Shown here piece by piece: positions 44,383-54,081 of a stretch of DNA of 64,000 bases. The notes beneath the pieces are model-generated. The model was not told where the DNA came from. It saw only the letters and a list, made by a program, of their open reading frames with translations, and made no database searches. The number at the start of each line of letters is the position of its first letter. Positions within the stretch are counted from its first letter, which is position 1. This stretch comes from Bradyrhizobium sp. SZCCHNS1050 (GTDB taxonomy: Bacteria; Pseudomonadota; Alphaproteobacteria; Rhizobiales; Xanthobacteraceae), in assembly GCF_032484785.1 (NCBI RefSeq), contig NZ_JAUETR010000002.1:1591290-1655289 (forward strand). The letters run 5' to 3'. The translations under genes and the position numbers were made by a program.

Positions 44383-45588
44383 CTACTTGGCTGCGGCGAT
44401 CACCGCCTGCAGCCGCACCAGCTCGGCCTCCAGATTCGCCTCGACATCCGCCGCCTTCACCTCGGTGACGCGATAGTCGCGGCTTTCCAGCCACGCCCGC
44501 CTTGCGCTGCGATCAGCGACGACGCCTTCGCTCTCGTCGGGGCCGACCAGCTCGATGGCGAGGCGGTGGATGAAGGAGACGAAGTCGGGGATGTGGCGGC
44601 CGACCGGGGTCTGGCGCTTGAACTGGCCGGCGAAGCGGCGGTCGCGCGACAGCGCGTGCCACAGCGCGCGCTCGGCGTCGGTCGGGTTGCGGCGGAGCAG
44701 CCGCGCCAGCCCGCGCAGCGAGCCGCGCGAATCCGGCAGGTTGGCCACCGTGCCCTGCTCGGCGATCAGCGCCCGCAGGCGCGTCGCCTGCTCGCTGTCG
44801 AGCACGCCGCCCTTGGCCGGCCCCTTGCGCCCCTCGGCGATCGCCATGACCACGCCGTGCAGGGTGTGGATGTCCTGCCGCGACGGCTCCATGCGGAAGA
44901 AGATGTTGCGCAGGTTGACCAGCATGGTCTCGCGCTTCTCGGCGGGCCGCAGGAATTCGACCCGGTCGAGCTCGCGCACCAGGTTCTCGAAGAACGCCTC
45001 CATCTGTCCCTGGCCGGCGCGCTCCGAGCGTTCGGGCATGGCGAAGGGCAGCGCGCCCGATGTCACCAGCTTGAACCATTCATAGCCCATCAGCAGCACC
45101 GCCTGGGCGAGGTTCAGCGAGGCAAAGCCGGGGTTGACCGGGTAGGTGATGATGCGGTTTGCGCGGGCGACCTCCTCGTTGGTGAGCCCCGCCCGCTCGC
45201 GGCCGAACAGGATGCCGGCCCGGCCGCCGGCGGCAATCTGGCCCTGCATCTCGCGGGCGGCCGCCTCTGGTCCCATCACCGGCTTGGCCTGGTCGTGGGC
45301 GCGGGCGGTGGTCGCGAACACCAGGTCGAGGTCGGCGATCGCCTCCGGCAGGGTGTCGAACAGTCGGACATGATCGATGATGTGGTCGGCCCCGGCCGCC
45401 GCCCGCTGGGCGGCGATGTTCGGCCAGCCGTCGCGCGGGTTGACCAGTCGCAGCTCCGACAACGCAAAATTGCCCATGGCGCGCGCGGCCATGCCGATGT
45501 TCTCGCCGAGCTGCGGCTCGACCAGGATCACCACTGGCCCTGCGATCTCCACGCCCGCCTTCGTCTTGTCGGTGCCCGACACGCTCAA
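44383..45588 (-). CDS. trmJ: TrmJ-type RNA 2'-O-methyltransferase fused to DUF559
   Basis: The 401-residue protein combines two domains. Residues 15-270 are a SPOUT methyltransferase with [19 protein letters not shown], the [12 protein letters not shown] loop and the knot motif [18 protein letters not shown], as in TrmJ, which methylates position 32 of tRNAs. Residues about 300-395 are a DUF559/Vsr-like nuclease fold: [40 protein letters not shown]. The usual EVDG-x-x-H block after it is changed to ELVGPDE, so nuclease activity is doubtful. TrmJ alone is normally about 250-275 residues. Confidence 0.9.
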   Translation of the reverse strand: MSVSGTDKTKAGVEIAGPVVILVEPQLGENIGMAARAMGNFALSELRLVNPRDGWPNIAAQRAAAGADHIIDHVRLFDTLPEAIADLDLVFATTARAHDQAKPVMGPEAAAREMQGQIAAGGRAGILFGRERAGLTNEEVARANRIITYPVNPGFASLNLAQAVLLMGYEWFKLVTSGALPFAMPERSERAGQGQMEAFFENLVRELDRVEFLRPAEKRETMLVNLRNIFFRMEPSRQDIHTLHGVVMAIAEGRKGPAKGGVLDSEQATRLRALIAEQGTVANLPDSRGSLRGLARLLRRNPTDAERALWHALSRDRRFAGQFKRQTPVGRHIPDFVSFIHRLAIELVGPDESEGVVADRSARRAWLESRDYRVTEVKAADVEANLEAELVRLQAVIAAAK

Positions 45589-45707
45589 TCCTCGACTTCC
45601 AGATCCGGTTGAAGCGCCGATCGCGCCCTGCCCGCTCGTTGGCCCGGCCGATGAGAATTCTCAAGCAAAATAATCGGCTTACGCCTGAATTTTGCAGTTT
45701 GCGCGAA

Positions 45708-45734
45708 ACGGCAGGCCGGCCCGCGGCCTGCCGT
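45708..45734. terminator. Inverted repeat upstream of icd
   Basis: ACGGCAGGCC and GGCCTGCCGT form a perfect 10-bp stem around a 7-nt loop. No T-tract follows. It could be a terminator or a leader element of icd; the region 45589-45881 has nothing else recognised. Confidence 0.4.
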
Positions 45735-45881
45735 TGCCCACCGCATGAGCGGGCTGCGAAAATCAGCACCGGACGCATACCGGGTGCGCTTCCGCCCGCG
45801 GTGCAGCAGTGCTATGACGCGCTTGATTTCACAAGCGCTTTCCATTCCTGGCGCGCTGTTCCCAAGAAGGCCCCATCGATC

Positions 45882-47096
45882 ATGGCAAAAATCAAGGTGA
45901 CCAACCCGGTCGTCGAGCTCGACGGCGACGAGATGACCCGGATCATCTGGCAGTACATCAAGGACAAGCTGATCAACCCCTTCCTTGATATCGACCTGAT
46001 GTATTTCGACCTGGGGATGGAAAGCCGCGACAAGACCAACGACCAGATCACGATCGATGCGGCCAACGCCATCAAGAAGGTCGGCGTCGGCGTGAAGTGC
46101 GCCACCATCACCCCGGACGAGGCCCGGGTGAAGGAGTTCGGCCTCAAGGAGATGTGGAAGTCGCCGAACGGCACCATCCGCAACATCCTCGGCGGCGTCG
46201 TGTTCCGCGAGCCGATCATCTGCAAGAACGTGCCGCGCCTCGTTCCCGGCTGGACCAAGCCGATCATCATCGGCCGCCACGCCTATGGCGACCAGTACCG
46301 CGCCACCGACTTCAAGTTCCCCGGCAAGGGCGTGCTGACGATGAAGTTCGTCGGCGACGACGGCACCGTGATCGAGAAGGAGGTCTTCAAGGCGCCCGGC
46401 GCCGGCGTCGCGATGGAGATGTACAACCTCGACGAGTCGATCTACGACTTCGCCCGCGCCTCGCTCAACATGGGCCTCGCCAAGAACTACTCGGTCTACC
46501 TGTCGACCAAGAACACCATCCTGAAGGTCTATGACGGCCGCTTCAAGGACATCTTCCAGGAGGTGTACGAGAAGGAGTTCAAGGACAAGTTCGAGGCCAA
46601 GAAGATCACCTATGAGCACCGCCTGATCGACGACATGGTCGCCGCGGCGCTGAAGTGGTCGGGCGGCTATGTCTGGGCCTGCAAGAACTATGACGGCGAC
46701 GTGCAGTCCGACACCGTGGCGCAGGGCTACGGCTCGCTCGGCCTGATGACCTCGGTGCTGATGACCCCGGACGGCCAGACCGTCGAGGCCGAGGCGGCCC
46801 ACGGCACGGTGACCCGCCACTTCCGCGAGCACCAGAAGGGCAAGGAGACCTCGACCAACTCGATCGCCTCGATCTTCGCCTGGACCCGCGGCCTGTCGCA
46901 CCGCGCCAAGCTCGACAACAATGCCGAACTGGCGAAGTTCGCCGCCACCCTGGAGAAGGTCTGCGTCGACACCGTCGAGTCCGGCTACATGACCAAGGAC
47001 CTCGCGCTCCTGGTCGGCGCCGATCAGCGCTGGCTCTCGACCACCGGCTTCCTCGACAAGATCGCCGAGAACCTGACCAAGGCGATGGCGGCGTAA
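45882..47096 (+). CDS. icd: NADP-dependent isocitrate dehydrogenase
   Basis: The 404-residue TCA-cycle enzyme oxidises isocitrate to 2-oxoglutarate. It is the eukaryote-like NADP class: [20 protein letters not shown] at the start, [20 protein letters not shown], the substrate loop [32 protein letters not shown] and [16 protein letters not shown]. The ATG at 45882 gives the standard start; a longer frame from 45609 has no similarity. A strong terminator follows at 47134. Confidence 0.97.
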   Translation: MAKIKVTNPVVELDGDEMTRIIWQYIKDKLINPFLDIDLMYFDLGMESRDKTNDQITIDAANAIKKVGVGVKCATITPDEARVKEFGLKEMWKSPNGTIRNILGGVVFREPIICKNVPRLVPGWTKPIIIGRHAYGDQYRATDFKFPGKGVLTMKFVGDDGTVIEKEVFKAPGAGVAMEMYNLDESIYDFARASLNMGLAKNYSVYLSTKNTILKVYDGRFKDIFQEVYEKEFKDKFEAKKITYEHRLIDDMVAAALKWSGGYVWACKNYDGDVQSDTVAQGYGSLGLMTSVLMTPDGQTVEAEAAHGTVTRHFREHQKGKETSTNSIASIFAWTRGLSHRAKLDNNAELAKFAATLEKVCVDTVESGYMTKDLALLVGADQRWLSTTGFLDKIAENLTKAMAA

Positions 47097-47133
47097 GTTT
47101 CCCCACTTTCGCCTTCTGGTTTCGTCACCTATC

Positions 47134-47168
47134 AACGGGCCGCGCCACGAGCGTGGCCCGTTTCTGTT
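47134..47168 (+). terminator. Rho-independent terminator of icd
   Basis: AACGGGCC and GGCCCGTT pair around GCGCCACGAGCGT, followed by TTCTGTTTC. Confidence 0.75.
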
Positions 47169-47195
47169 TCACTTCTGCTGTCGAGGAACCTGATC

Positions 47196-47702
47196 ATGCG
47201 CTTGACCTCATCGCTCGCCCTGCTGTTGCTCGGGGCCCAGATCGGCTCCTCCTACGCTGCAGAGACCACGATTCCCGACGCGCTGATCGCCGCCGGCGAA
47301 AAGGCCGTACTGACGCTGCATGCCGAAGGCGCGCAGGTCTACGACTGCAAGACCGACAAGGACGGCAAGCTCGCCTGGACCTTTCGCGAACCGATCGCCA
47401 GTCTATTCGAGGACGGCAAGACCGTCGGTCGGCACTACGCCGGCCCGAGCTGGGAGCACCAGGACGGCTCGATCGTCGGCGGCCGCGTCCAGGGCACCGC
47501 CATCGGCGCCACCGACAACGACATCCCCTGGCTGAAGCTCGCCGTCGTCTCCCACCGCGGCAGCAAGGGCGTGCTGTCGGACGTCACCACCGTGCAGCGG
47601 ATCAACACGTCGGGCGGCAAGCTGGAGGGCGCCTGCGAGACCGCCGGGCAACTCCGCAGCGTGGCCTATTCCGCGGACTACGTGTTCCTGCAGAAGCAGT
47701 AA
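47196..47702 (+). CDS. DUF3455 exported protein
   Basis: The 168-residue protein has a signal peptide (SLALLLLGAQIGSSYA) and a DUF3455 domain: LTLHAEGAQVYDCKTDKDGK, FEDGKTVGRHYAGPSWEHQD, GSIVGGRVQGTA, and a conserved Cys near GACETAG. Two cysteines likely form a disulfide. Function of the family is unknown. The gene ends 6 bp from the convergent copD stop. Confidence 0.85.
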   Translation: MRLTSSLALLLLGAQIGSSYAAETTIPDALIAAGEKAVLTLHAEGAQVYDCKTDKDGKLAWTFREPIASLFEDGKTVGRHYAGPSWEHQDGSIVGGRVQGTAIGATDNDIPWLKLAVVSHRGSKGVLSDVTTVQRINTSGGKLEGACETAGQLRSVAYSADYVFLQKQ

Positions 47703-47708
47703 GGCTGC

Positions 47709-49367
47709 TCACGCCTCGCGATAATCCAGCAGGATCAGCCCGACCAGCACGAAGGCCACCGGCCAGACCCAGGCGGCGGCGCGGCTGATGCGGCCGTCCA
47801 GGCGCAGCTCGAGCCAGCGCGCCCAGCCGGCGATGATGCCGCACAGCGCCAGCGGCGTGTGGCTCATCTCGATCAGGAGCTGATCCTTGATGTTGGCGAT
47901 GGCGTGCGAATGGGTCAGCAGCAGCGCGCCGCCGGCGGCGACCGTCAGCGGAAACACCAGCGCCGCCCGCCCCGCCTGTTGCCCGCGCAGCCGCACCCGC
48001 CATTCGAACAGGCCGAACAGGACGATCAGCACCACGAACAGCCGGTGCTGCGCCACTTCGGGATCGCGCAGCGACGCGAAGAAGCCGATCGGGCCGAGCG
48101 GCCAGGCCATCTCGTCGGCGCGGAGAAACAGGAACGCCGCCATCACCAGGAACAGCAACGGCCAGTGCCGTGCCCAGCGTCCCCAGGCGAAGCGTTCGAT
48201 CAGCGCGAGCAGCCCGATCAGCACGACGAAGATGCCGGCCCAATGGTGGTTGTATTCCGACCAGGCGATTTCGGCGGCGCTGCGCGGCAGGATCACGCCC
48301 TCGCCCGGCACGTAGGCTTGCGGCGCCGTCACGCGCTGCGCGTCGGCGGCGTCGATCCTCGCCTGCAACTGCGAGATCGTGAGCTGGTCGACCGAGGGGC
48401 TGGTCAGCCGCGGCCGTTGCGGCGCGGCGCGCTCGACGATCTCGGCCCAGTTCAGGCGGTCCTGGCTGAGGTCGATGCCCGGCGGCAGCGAGGTCAGCGA
48501 GCCCGCCGTCAGGAGCACCGTCAACCCGATGCCGAGTTCGACCTCGACGAAGCGCTTCATCCGCAGCAGCGGCGCTGCGGGATCACGGCGACGCAGGCGC
48601 TCCACGGCCAGGAAATTGCCCGCCCCGAGCGCGAGCAGCATCAGCAGCATCGCGACCTTGGCCGAGGTCATCACACCATAGGCCGTACCGTAGATCGCCG
48701 CGAACGAGCCGAGATAGGCGATCGCCATCACGATGCCGCCGAGCACGATCGCCGCCACCGAGACCATCGACATCAACGAGTAGCGCCGTCCGATTCTGCG
48801 CTGATCGTCATCCGCCTTGCAGCCGTTCAGCGCCATCATGAAATACGGCAGGCCGCCGATCCAGACGCCGGCGCCGAGCATGTGAAGGAAGTCGGCGGCG
48901 AGCAGCGGCCAGCGCACCTCGAGCCGGCTCGCCGCGTGCGTCAGGTTGAGCTGCAGCAGCAGCGCTGAGACGGCCAGCACGGTCAGCGTCAGGACGCGCC
49001 AGGCGGCCCAGCTGCCGGTCCGGGCGAGCACGGCGATGCCGAGCGCGCACGCGGCAACAGCCAGGCCGGAGCGTGCGAAATCCGCGCTCGCCGCCGCGCC
49101 GAGCGACAAATCGAGCGTCCCGATCAGCGCGCCCATGTTGACTGCGAGCGAAGCCAGCACGACCGCGAACCAGCCGAATGCGCTTCGGCGCAGGAAGCGC
49201 TGGCCGCGCTTCCCGACCACGATCGCGTCAGCGGACAGCCTTTGCTGTAGCGGGCGCAGCAGCAACAGCAGAAATGCCAAGCCGCCGATGGTGAAGGACT
49301 GTGCCAGCAGGGTCAGGCCTCGCAGCACCACCGAGAGATAGCCGAAGATGTCGAGCAACAGCGACAC
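47709..49367 (-). CDS. copD: CopD-type copper resistance membrane protein, extended
   Basis: The 552-residue protein has more than a dozen hydrophobic segments. Residues about 1-290 match CopD/PcoD, a putative copper importer: HMLGAGVWIGGLPYF (about residue 157). The C-terminal half (about 340-550) continues with more segments and metal-type His residues (SEYNHHWAGIFVVL), longer than plain CopD. The GTG at 49367 is 2 bp after the copC stop, so translation is coupled. Confidence 0.85.
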   Translation of the reverse strand: MSLLLDIFGYLSVVLRGLTLLAQSFTIGGLAFLLLLLRPLQQRLSADAIVVGKRGQRFLRRSAFGWFAVVLASLAVNMGALIGTLDLSLGAAASADFARSGLAVAACALGIAVLARTGSWAAWRVLTLTVLAVSALLLQLNLTHAASRLEVRWPLLAADFLHMLGAGVWIGGLPYFMMALNGCKADDDQRRIGRRYSLMSMVSVAAIVLGGIVMAIAYLGSFAAIYGTAYGVMTSAKVAMLLMLLALGAGNFLAVERLRRRDPAAPLLRMKRFVEVELGIGLTVLLTAGSLTSLPPGIDLSQDRLNWAEIVERAAPQRPRLTSPSVDQLTISQLQARIDAADAQRVTAPQAYVPGEGVILPRSAAEIAWSEYNHHWAGIFVVLIGLLALIERFAWGRWARHWPLLFLVMAAFLFLRADEMAWPLGPIGFFASLRDPEVAQHRLFVVLIVLFGLFEWRVRLRGQQAGRAALVFPLTVAAGGALLLTHSHAIANIKDQLLIEMSHTPLALCGIIAGWARWLELRLDGRISRAAAWVWPVAFVLVGLILLDYREA

Positions 49368-49369
49368 GG

Positions 49370-49735
49370 CTAGCGCACGTTGAAAGGAATGTCGCCGCGG
49401 GTGATGTGGCCATCGACGCTGAGCACCTGCCATTGCAGGTGCCAGGCGCCGGGGCTGAGCGCCTTGGCCTCGGCGTCGATCTCGTCGGCCGGCGCATCGA
49501 CTGCCGGAGTAAGCGCCTGCTCGGCACCGTCGGGCGCGCGCAGCTTCAGCCGCGAGCGGGCGTGATCGATGCGGCTGTTGAAGCGCAGCCGGATCATTGT
49601 CGGCTGCGTCTCGATGGTCCCGCCCGCCGCGGGCTGCGACGAGACGATGACGGCATGAGCCGAGGCGGCGCCGGGAACGCCCAGAAGCAGCGCGGCAAGG
49701 GTCGGCAGATGGCGGAAGCGGATGACGGACGGCAT
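49370..49735 (-). CDS. copC: CopC domain copper-binding protein
   Basis: The 121-residue periplasmic protein has a signal peptide cleaved before HAVIVSSQPAAGG, giving the N-terminal His that ligates Cu(II) in CopC. Other family features are LRFNSRIDHARSRLKL and WQVLSVDGHITRGDIPF. Start 49735 (MPSVIRFRHLP) is chosen for the signal peptide; the longer frame to 49912 is not supported. Followed by copD 2 bp downstream. Confidence 0.92.
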   Translation of the reverse strand: MPSVIRFRHLPTLAALLLGVPGAASAHAVIVSSQPAAGGTIETQPTMIRLRFNSRIDHARSRLKLRAPDGAEQALTPAVDAPADEIDAEAKALSPGAWHLQWQVLSVDGHITRGDIPFNVR

Positions 49736-50054
49736 GGGACGCGCGGGCGGCGGAGGCTGCGGCAGGAACGTTCGGGCTGGATCGGGACGAACAAAACTCG
49801 ACCGTTCTAATCTAAGCGACCTTCCTGTTCCCCACGTAGCCACAAACGCGTGACCGGGGCCGGCCGGCACCTCCGGCAGCGGCACGAGGCCCCGGCCCTG
49901 CCCGCAGGGCATCCCGGAACAGCGAAATTTAGGGTCGAATCATCAAGCACTTCGCTGTATGCCTCGCCGCATCATTGCCGTCCGTCGGTTGTCGGGACCC
50001 TTCCGCCCGCGGACCAACATTGCCTGATCCCGAGGAACGCCTAAGGAAACCGTC
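49736..50054. other. Divergent intergenic region copC / ilvD
   Basis: It holds a GC-rich inverted repeat near 49880-49910 (GAGGCCCCGGCCC and GCCCGCAGGGC) and the ilvD ribosome site AAGGAAAC just before 50055. No gene or T-box type leader is seen. Confidence 0.4.
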
Positions 50055-51896
50055 ATGCCCGCCTATCGCTCCCGAACCTCCACCCATGGCCGCAACATGG
50101 CCGGCGCCCGCGGCCTGTGGCGCGCCACCGGCATGACCAACGAGGATTTCGGCAAGCCGATCATCGCCGTCGTCAACTCCTTCACCCAGTTCGTGCCCGG
50201 CCATGTCCACCTCAAGGACCTCGGCCAGCTGGTCGCCCGCGAGATCGAGAAGGCCGGCGGCGTCGCCAAGGAGTTCAACACGATCGCTGTCGACGACGGC
50301 ATCGCGATGGGCCATGACGGCATGCTCTACAGCCTGCCGTCGCGCGAGCTGATCGCCGACAGCGTCGAATACATGGTCAACGCGCACTGCGCCGACGCCA
50401 TGGTCTGCATCTCCAACTGCGACAAGATCACGCCCGGCATGCTGATGGCCGCGATGCGCCTCAACATCCCCGCGGTGTTCGTCTCCGGCGGCCCGATGGA
50501 GGCCGGCAAGGTCAACATCGAAGGCAAGCTGCGCAAGGTCGACCTGATCGACGCGATGATCGTGGCCGCCGACGACAAGGTGTCGGATGCCGATGTCGAG
50601 GTGATGGAGCGCTCGGCCTGCCCGACCTGCGGCTCCTGCTCGGGCATGTTCACGGCGAATTCGATGAACTGCCTGACCGAGGCGCTCGGCCTGTCGCTGC
50701 CCGGCAACGGCTCGGTGCTGGCGACCCATGCCGACCGCCGCGGCCTGTTCGTCGAGGCCGGTCATCTCGTCGTCGACCTCGCCCGCCGCTATTACGAGCA
50801 GGACGATGCGTCCGTGCTCCCCCGCAACATCGCCAACTTCAAGGCGTTCGAGAACGCGATGAGCATGGACATCGCGATGGGCGGCTCGACCAACACCGTG
50901 CTGCATCTGCTCGCCGCCGCCCATGAGGGCGAGATCCCGTTCACCATGACCGACATCGATCGCCTCTCGCGCAAGGTCCCCTGCCTGTGCAAGGTCGCGC
51001 CGGCCGTGGCCGACGTGCACATGGAGGACGTGCATCGCGCCGGCGGCGTGATGGGCATCCTCGGCGAGCTCGCCCGCGCCGGCCTGCTGCACACCGAATT
51101 GCCGAGCGTGCATTCGGCCTCGCTGGCAGCAGCGCTGGAGCGCTGGGACATCCGCCAGACGTCGAGCGAGAGCGTGAAGAACTTCTACATGGCCGCCCCC
51201 GGCGGCGTGCCGACGCAGGTCGCGTTCAGCCAGGACCGCCGCTATCAGGAGCTCGATCTCGATCGCGAGAAGGGCTGCATCCGCGACCTCGCGCATGCCT
51301 ATTCCAAGGATGGCGGCCTCGCGGTGCTGACCGGCAACATCGCGCGCGACGGCTGCATCGTGAAGACCGCGGGCGTCGATGCCTCGATCCTGAAGTTCTC
51401 GGGTCCTGCGCGCGTGATGGAGAGCCAGGACGCCGCGGTCGAAGCGATCCTGACCAACAAGATCAAGGCCGGCGACGTCGTCGTCATCATCTATGAGGGC
51501 CCGCGCGGCGGCCCGGGCATGCAGGAGATGCTGTATCCGACCAGCTATCTGAAGTCGAAGGGCCTCGGCAAGGCCTGTGCACTGATCACCGACGGCCGCT
51601 TCTCCGGCGGCACCTCGGGGCTGTCGATCGGCCACGTCTCGCCGGAAGCCGCCGAGGGCGGCCTGATCGGCCTGGTGCAGGACGGCGACCGCATCGAGAT
51701 CGACATTCCCAGCCGCGCCATTCATCTCGCAGTGTCGGACGAGGAGCTCGCCAACCGCCGCGCCGCGATGGAGGCGAAGGGCGATCAAGCCTGGAAGCCA
51801 AAGACGCGCGCCCGCAAGGTCTCGACCGCGCTGAAGGCCTACGCCGCGTTCGCGTCGAGCGCCGCCAAGGGCGCGGTGCGGATCGTCAAGGAGTAA
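50055..51896 (+). CDS. ilvD: Dihydroxy-acid dehydratase
   Basis: The 613-residue iron-sulfur enzyme makes the 2-oxo acid precursors of valine, isoleucine and leucine. Cluster cysteines are in [11 protein letters not shown] (about residue 120) and [20 protein letters not shown] (about 190). Also typical are the opening [20 protein letters not shown] and [14 protein letters not shown] at about 517. Length is normal. A 34-bp piece of its 3' end recurs 1.3 kb downstream at 53142. Confidence 0.97.
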   Translation: MPAYRSRTSTHGRNMAGARGLWRATGMTNEDFGKPIIAVVNSFTQFVPGHVHLKDLGQLVAREIEKAGGVAKEFNTIAVDDGIAMGHDGMLYSLPSRELIADSVEYMVNAHCADAMVCISNCDKITPGMLMAAMRLNIPAVFVSGGPMEAGKVNIEGKLRKVDLIDAMIVAADDKVSDADVEVMERSACPTCGSCSGMFTANSMNCLTEALGLSLPGNGSVLATHADRRGLFVEAGHLVVDLARRYYEQDDASVLPRNIANFKAFENAMSMDIAMGGSTNTVLHLLAAAHEGEIPFTMTDIDRLSRKVPCLCKVAPAVADVHMEDVHRAGGVMGILGELARAGLLHTELPSVHSASLAAALERWDIRQTSSESVKNFYMAAPGGVPTQVAFSQDRRYQELDLDREKGCIRDLAHAYSKDGGLAVLTGNIARDGCIVKTAGVDASILKFSGPARVMESQDAAVEAILTNKIKAGDVVVIIYEGPRGGPGMQEMLYPTSYLKSKGLGKACALITDGRFSGGTSGLSIGHVSPEAAEGGLIGLVQDGDRIEIDIPSRAIHLAVSDEELANRRAAMEAKGDQAWKPKTRARKVSTALKAYAAFASSAAKGAVRIVKE

Positions 51897-52112
51897 GACC
51901 GATCTGTTCGGTCGGCAGCACCGGTCCTTTCCGACCGGTTGCTGCGGCCGGCGGCCGCGGCCTCACCATAGACTTCCTCGTCTCGCTCTCGTCCTGCGAA
52001 CAGCCATGCCGCACTTCGTTGTTGCCCACTGACGACAGCGGGTTCAGGCTCCCTTCATCGACAATGAGCGCGTCAGCCACAATGCACGCGCCAGGCCCTG
52101 GGAAGGATCGCC

Positions 52113-53078
52113 ATGCTGAACCGCCGCAGCCTGCTGCTCGCCTCGCTTGCCGCCGGAGTGACGATGACCACGACAGCCGCCCGCGCCAAGCCGGCGCAAC
52201 CTTCGACCCCGGTCGATTTCGACGTGCCGGCGCAAGCCTGCGACTGCCACACCCATATCCACGGTGATCCGAAACAATTCCCGTTTGCAGCGAACCGCGT
52301 CTACACGCCGGAGCCGGCCCTGCCCGAGGAGATGGCGGCGCTGCACAAGGCCCTGCACATCCAGCGCGTGGTGATCGTGACGCCAAGCGTCTACGGCACC
52401 GACAACTCCGCGACGCTGTACGGGATGAAGGCGCGCGGCAATGACGCGCGCGGCGTCGCCGTCATCGACGACAAGACCACCGAGGCGCAATTGGATGCCA
52501 TGCATGCCGAGGGCTTCCGCGGCATCCGCCTCAATCTCGCGACCGGTGGCATCAATGACCCCAATGTCGGCCGCGCCCGCTTCCAGGCCGCGGTCGAGCG
52601 GATGAAGGCGCGGGGCTGGCACGTCCAGCTCTACACCAACACGGCGATGATCGCGGCCATCAAGGACCTCGTGATGCAATCGCCCGTGCCGGCCGTGTTC
52701 GACCATTTCGGCGGCGCGCAGGCCGATCTCGGCCTCGGGCAGCCGGGCTTTGCCGATCTGGTCGAGCTCGTCCGCAGCGGCAAGGCCTATGTGAAGATCT
52801 CCGGCGCCTACCGCGCCTCGACCCGCGGTCCCGACTACACCGATGTGATCCCGTTCGCGAAGGCCCTGATCGAAGCCAACCCGGACCGCATCGTCTGGGG
52901 CACCGACTGGCCCCACCCGGATTCGTCGCCGCATCCCGAATTGAAGGTCACGGATATCAGGCCCTTCTATCCCATCGACGACGGCCGCCTGATGAACCAG
53001 CTCCCGGTCTGGGCGCCGGACGCCGCGGTCCGCGAGAAGATCCTGGTCGATAATCCGGCGAAGCTGTACGGGTTTTGA
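52113..53078 (+). CDS. Tat-exported amidohydrolase family protein
   Basis: The 321-residue protein opens with a twin-arginine signal (NRRSLLLASLAAGV) and a LigI-like hydrolase fold: CDCHTHIHGDPKQF (about residue 46), VFDHFGGAQADLG and VWGTDWPHPDSSPHPE (about 265). A periplasmic location is unusual for this family. The substrate is not known. It is a distant relative of the cytosolic hydrolase at 23567-24451. Confidence 0.8.
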   Translation: MLNRRSLLLASLAAGVTMTTTAARAKPAQPSTPVDFDVPAQACDCHTHIHGDPKQFPFAANRVYTPEPALPEEMAALHKALHIQRVVIVTPSVYGTDNSATLYGMKARGNDARGVAVIDDKTTEAQLDAMHAEGFRGIRLNLATGGINDPNVGRARFQAAVERMKARGWHVQLYTNTAMIAAIKDLVMQSPVPAVFDHFGGAQADLGLGQPGFADLVELVRSGKAYVKISGAYRASTRGPDYTDVIPFAKALIEANPDRIVWGTDWPHPDSSPHPELKVTDIRPFYPIDDGRLMNQLPVWAPDAAVREKILVDNPAKLYGF

Positions 53079-53097
53079 TGGCGTTGTTAGTCCGTAG

Positions 53098-53123
53098 GGC
53101 GGGTTAGCGCAGCGTAACCCGCC
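53098..53123 (+). repeat. Short REP-type hairpin GGCGGGTTA...TAACCCGCC
   Basis: GGCGGGTTA and TAACCCGCC pair around GCGCAGCG, 20 bp after the amidohydrolase stop. It may end its transcript. Confidence 0.65.
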
Positions 53124-53141
53124 GCACGATGCTACGCCGCC

Positions 53142-53195
53142 CTGAAGGCCTACGCCGCGTTCGCCTCAAGCGCCGGTGAGGGATTGAGCCTTTAG
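53142..53195 (+). pseudogene. Fragment matching the 3' end of ilvD
   Basis: The first 34 bp match ilvD 51831-51864 with 2 mismatches and keep the frame [11 protein letters not shown], then run GEGLSL to a TAG. The rest of ilvD is absent here. It lies inside a gene-poor gap (53079-53472) together with the hairpin above and a FixK-type box. Confidence 0.55.
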
Positions 53196-53368
53196 CCCGC
53201 AGGACGGACAAGGCATCTGCCTTCGCTCGACAGAGCGAAGGAAGATGCGTGCCTGCCGTCCTACTATGAGGTCGATTACTACGACCGACGGGCGGTGGGC
53301 ACGGCGCGTCCGCTGACACTCCGCACCAGCCTTTTACTCAATCTGAAATTGCACTCCACTCGTGATGG

Positions 53369-53382
53369 TTGATTCAGATCAA
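53369..53382 (+). promoter_or_regulatory. FixK/FNR-type box
   Basis: TTGATTCAGATCAA is a perfect TTGAT-N4-ATCAA palindrome, the site of FixK2/FnrN regulators in Bradyrhizobium. It lies 90 bp before the gene at 53473, a suitable distance for microaerobic activation. Confidence 0.65.
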
Positions 53383-53472
53383 CGCCCGATCTAGCGCCGT
53401 GCCGATACTGCGTCAGAATAGGGCCGCACGTGTGCCGGCGGTCACGCCGGCCCGCATGGATGGGAGACGATC

Positions 53473-53976
53473 ATGTCACAAGAGCCGCTCCTCGACGAGC
53501 CGCGCCTCGCCTACCAGATCATCGTCACTGCGCCGGGCACGAGATCGCAGAACTGGCACGGCGTGCTGTACGATCAGAAAGGCGAGCCCATGACGATCGC
53601 CGCCGGCGCGACGGTCAAGACCGGCGTCGGCGTATTCGTCGGCGTCCCCGAGGACCGTCCTTTCCATCCCTTTGGTGCGATCCACGCCGACACCATCGCC
53701 TGGATGAAGACGGCGCAGGGCAACGTCATCATGGACACCGAGCCCTGGGCCTACCGGCTTCATGTCGGCGCGGAAGGCTCCAAGAACGAAGGCTGGCAGG
53801 GCGAGTTGCTGCATGGTCGGGGTGTGGTCGGGCCCCAGCCCGGCAAGTTTGAAACGCCGATGGGACCGTTCATCTGGTTGGAACGGACTCACCCCTGGGG
53901 CCTCGGCGGCTGGTTCCACGCATCCTGGTCGGCGGCCCAACGACAGGCACCGGCCAAACAAAGCGGCGCGGCCTGA
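53473..53976 (+). CDS. Hypothetical protein with a FixK-type promoter
   Basis: The 167-residue protein is hydrophilic, rich in Trp, Gly and His (QNWHGVLYDQ, FHPFGAIHAD, WLERTHPWGLGGWF), with no signal or membrane segment, and I do not recognise it. A GGGAGACGATC motif precedes the ATG. The box TTGATTCAGATCAA upstream suggests induction at low oxygen. The role is unknown. Confidence 0.65.
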   Translation: MSQEPLLDEPRLAYQIIVTAPGTRSQNWHGVLYDQKGEPMTIAAGATVKTGVGVFVGVPEDRPFHPFGAIHADTIAWMKTAQGNVIMDTEPWAYRLHVGAEGSKNEGWQGELLHGRGVVGPQPGKFETPMGPFIWLERTHPWGLGGWFHASWSAAQRQAPAKQSGAA

Positions 53977-54081
53977 GACGCGCGCGGTCGTCGCGCCTGG
54001 GTTTCCATCTGACGGCCCAATCCGCCGGCTCAGAACTTGTATGTGGGCAGGTCGTTCGCGCGCCTCTGCCTCATCTACGTA

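Noticed and set aside
45585..47135. A 516-codon frame antisense to icd
   Set aside because: icd is complete and well matched; the antisense frame lacks any motif.
49929..51788. A 619-codon frame antisense to ilvD
   Set aside because: Composition is shadow-like and no domain is visible.
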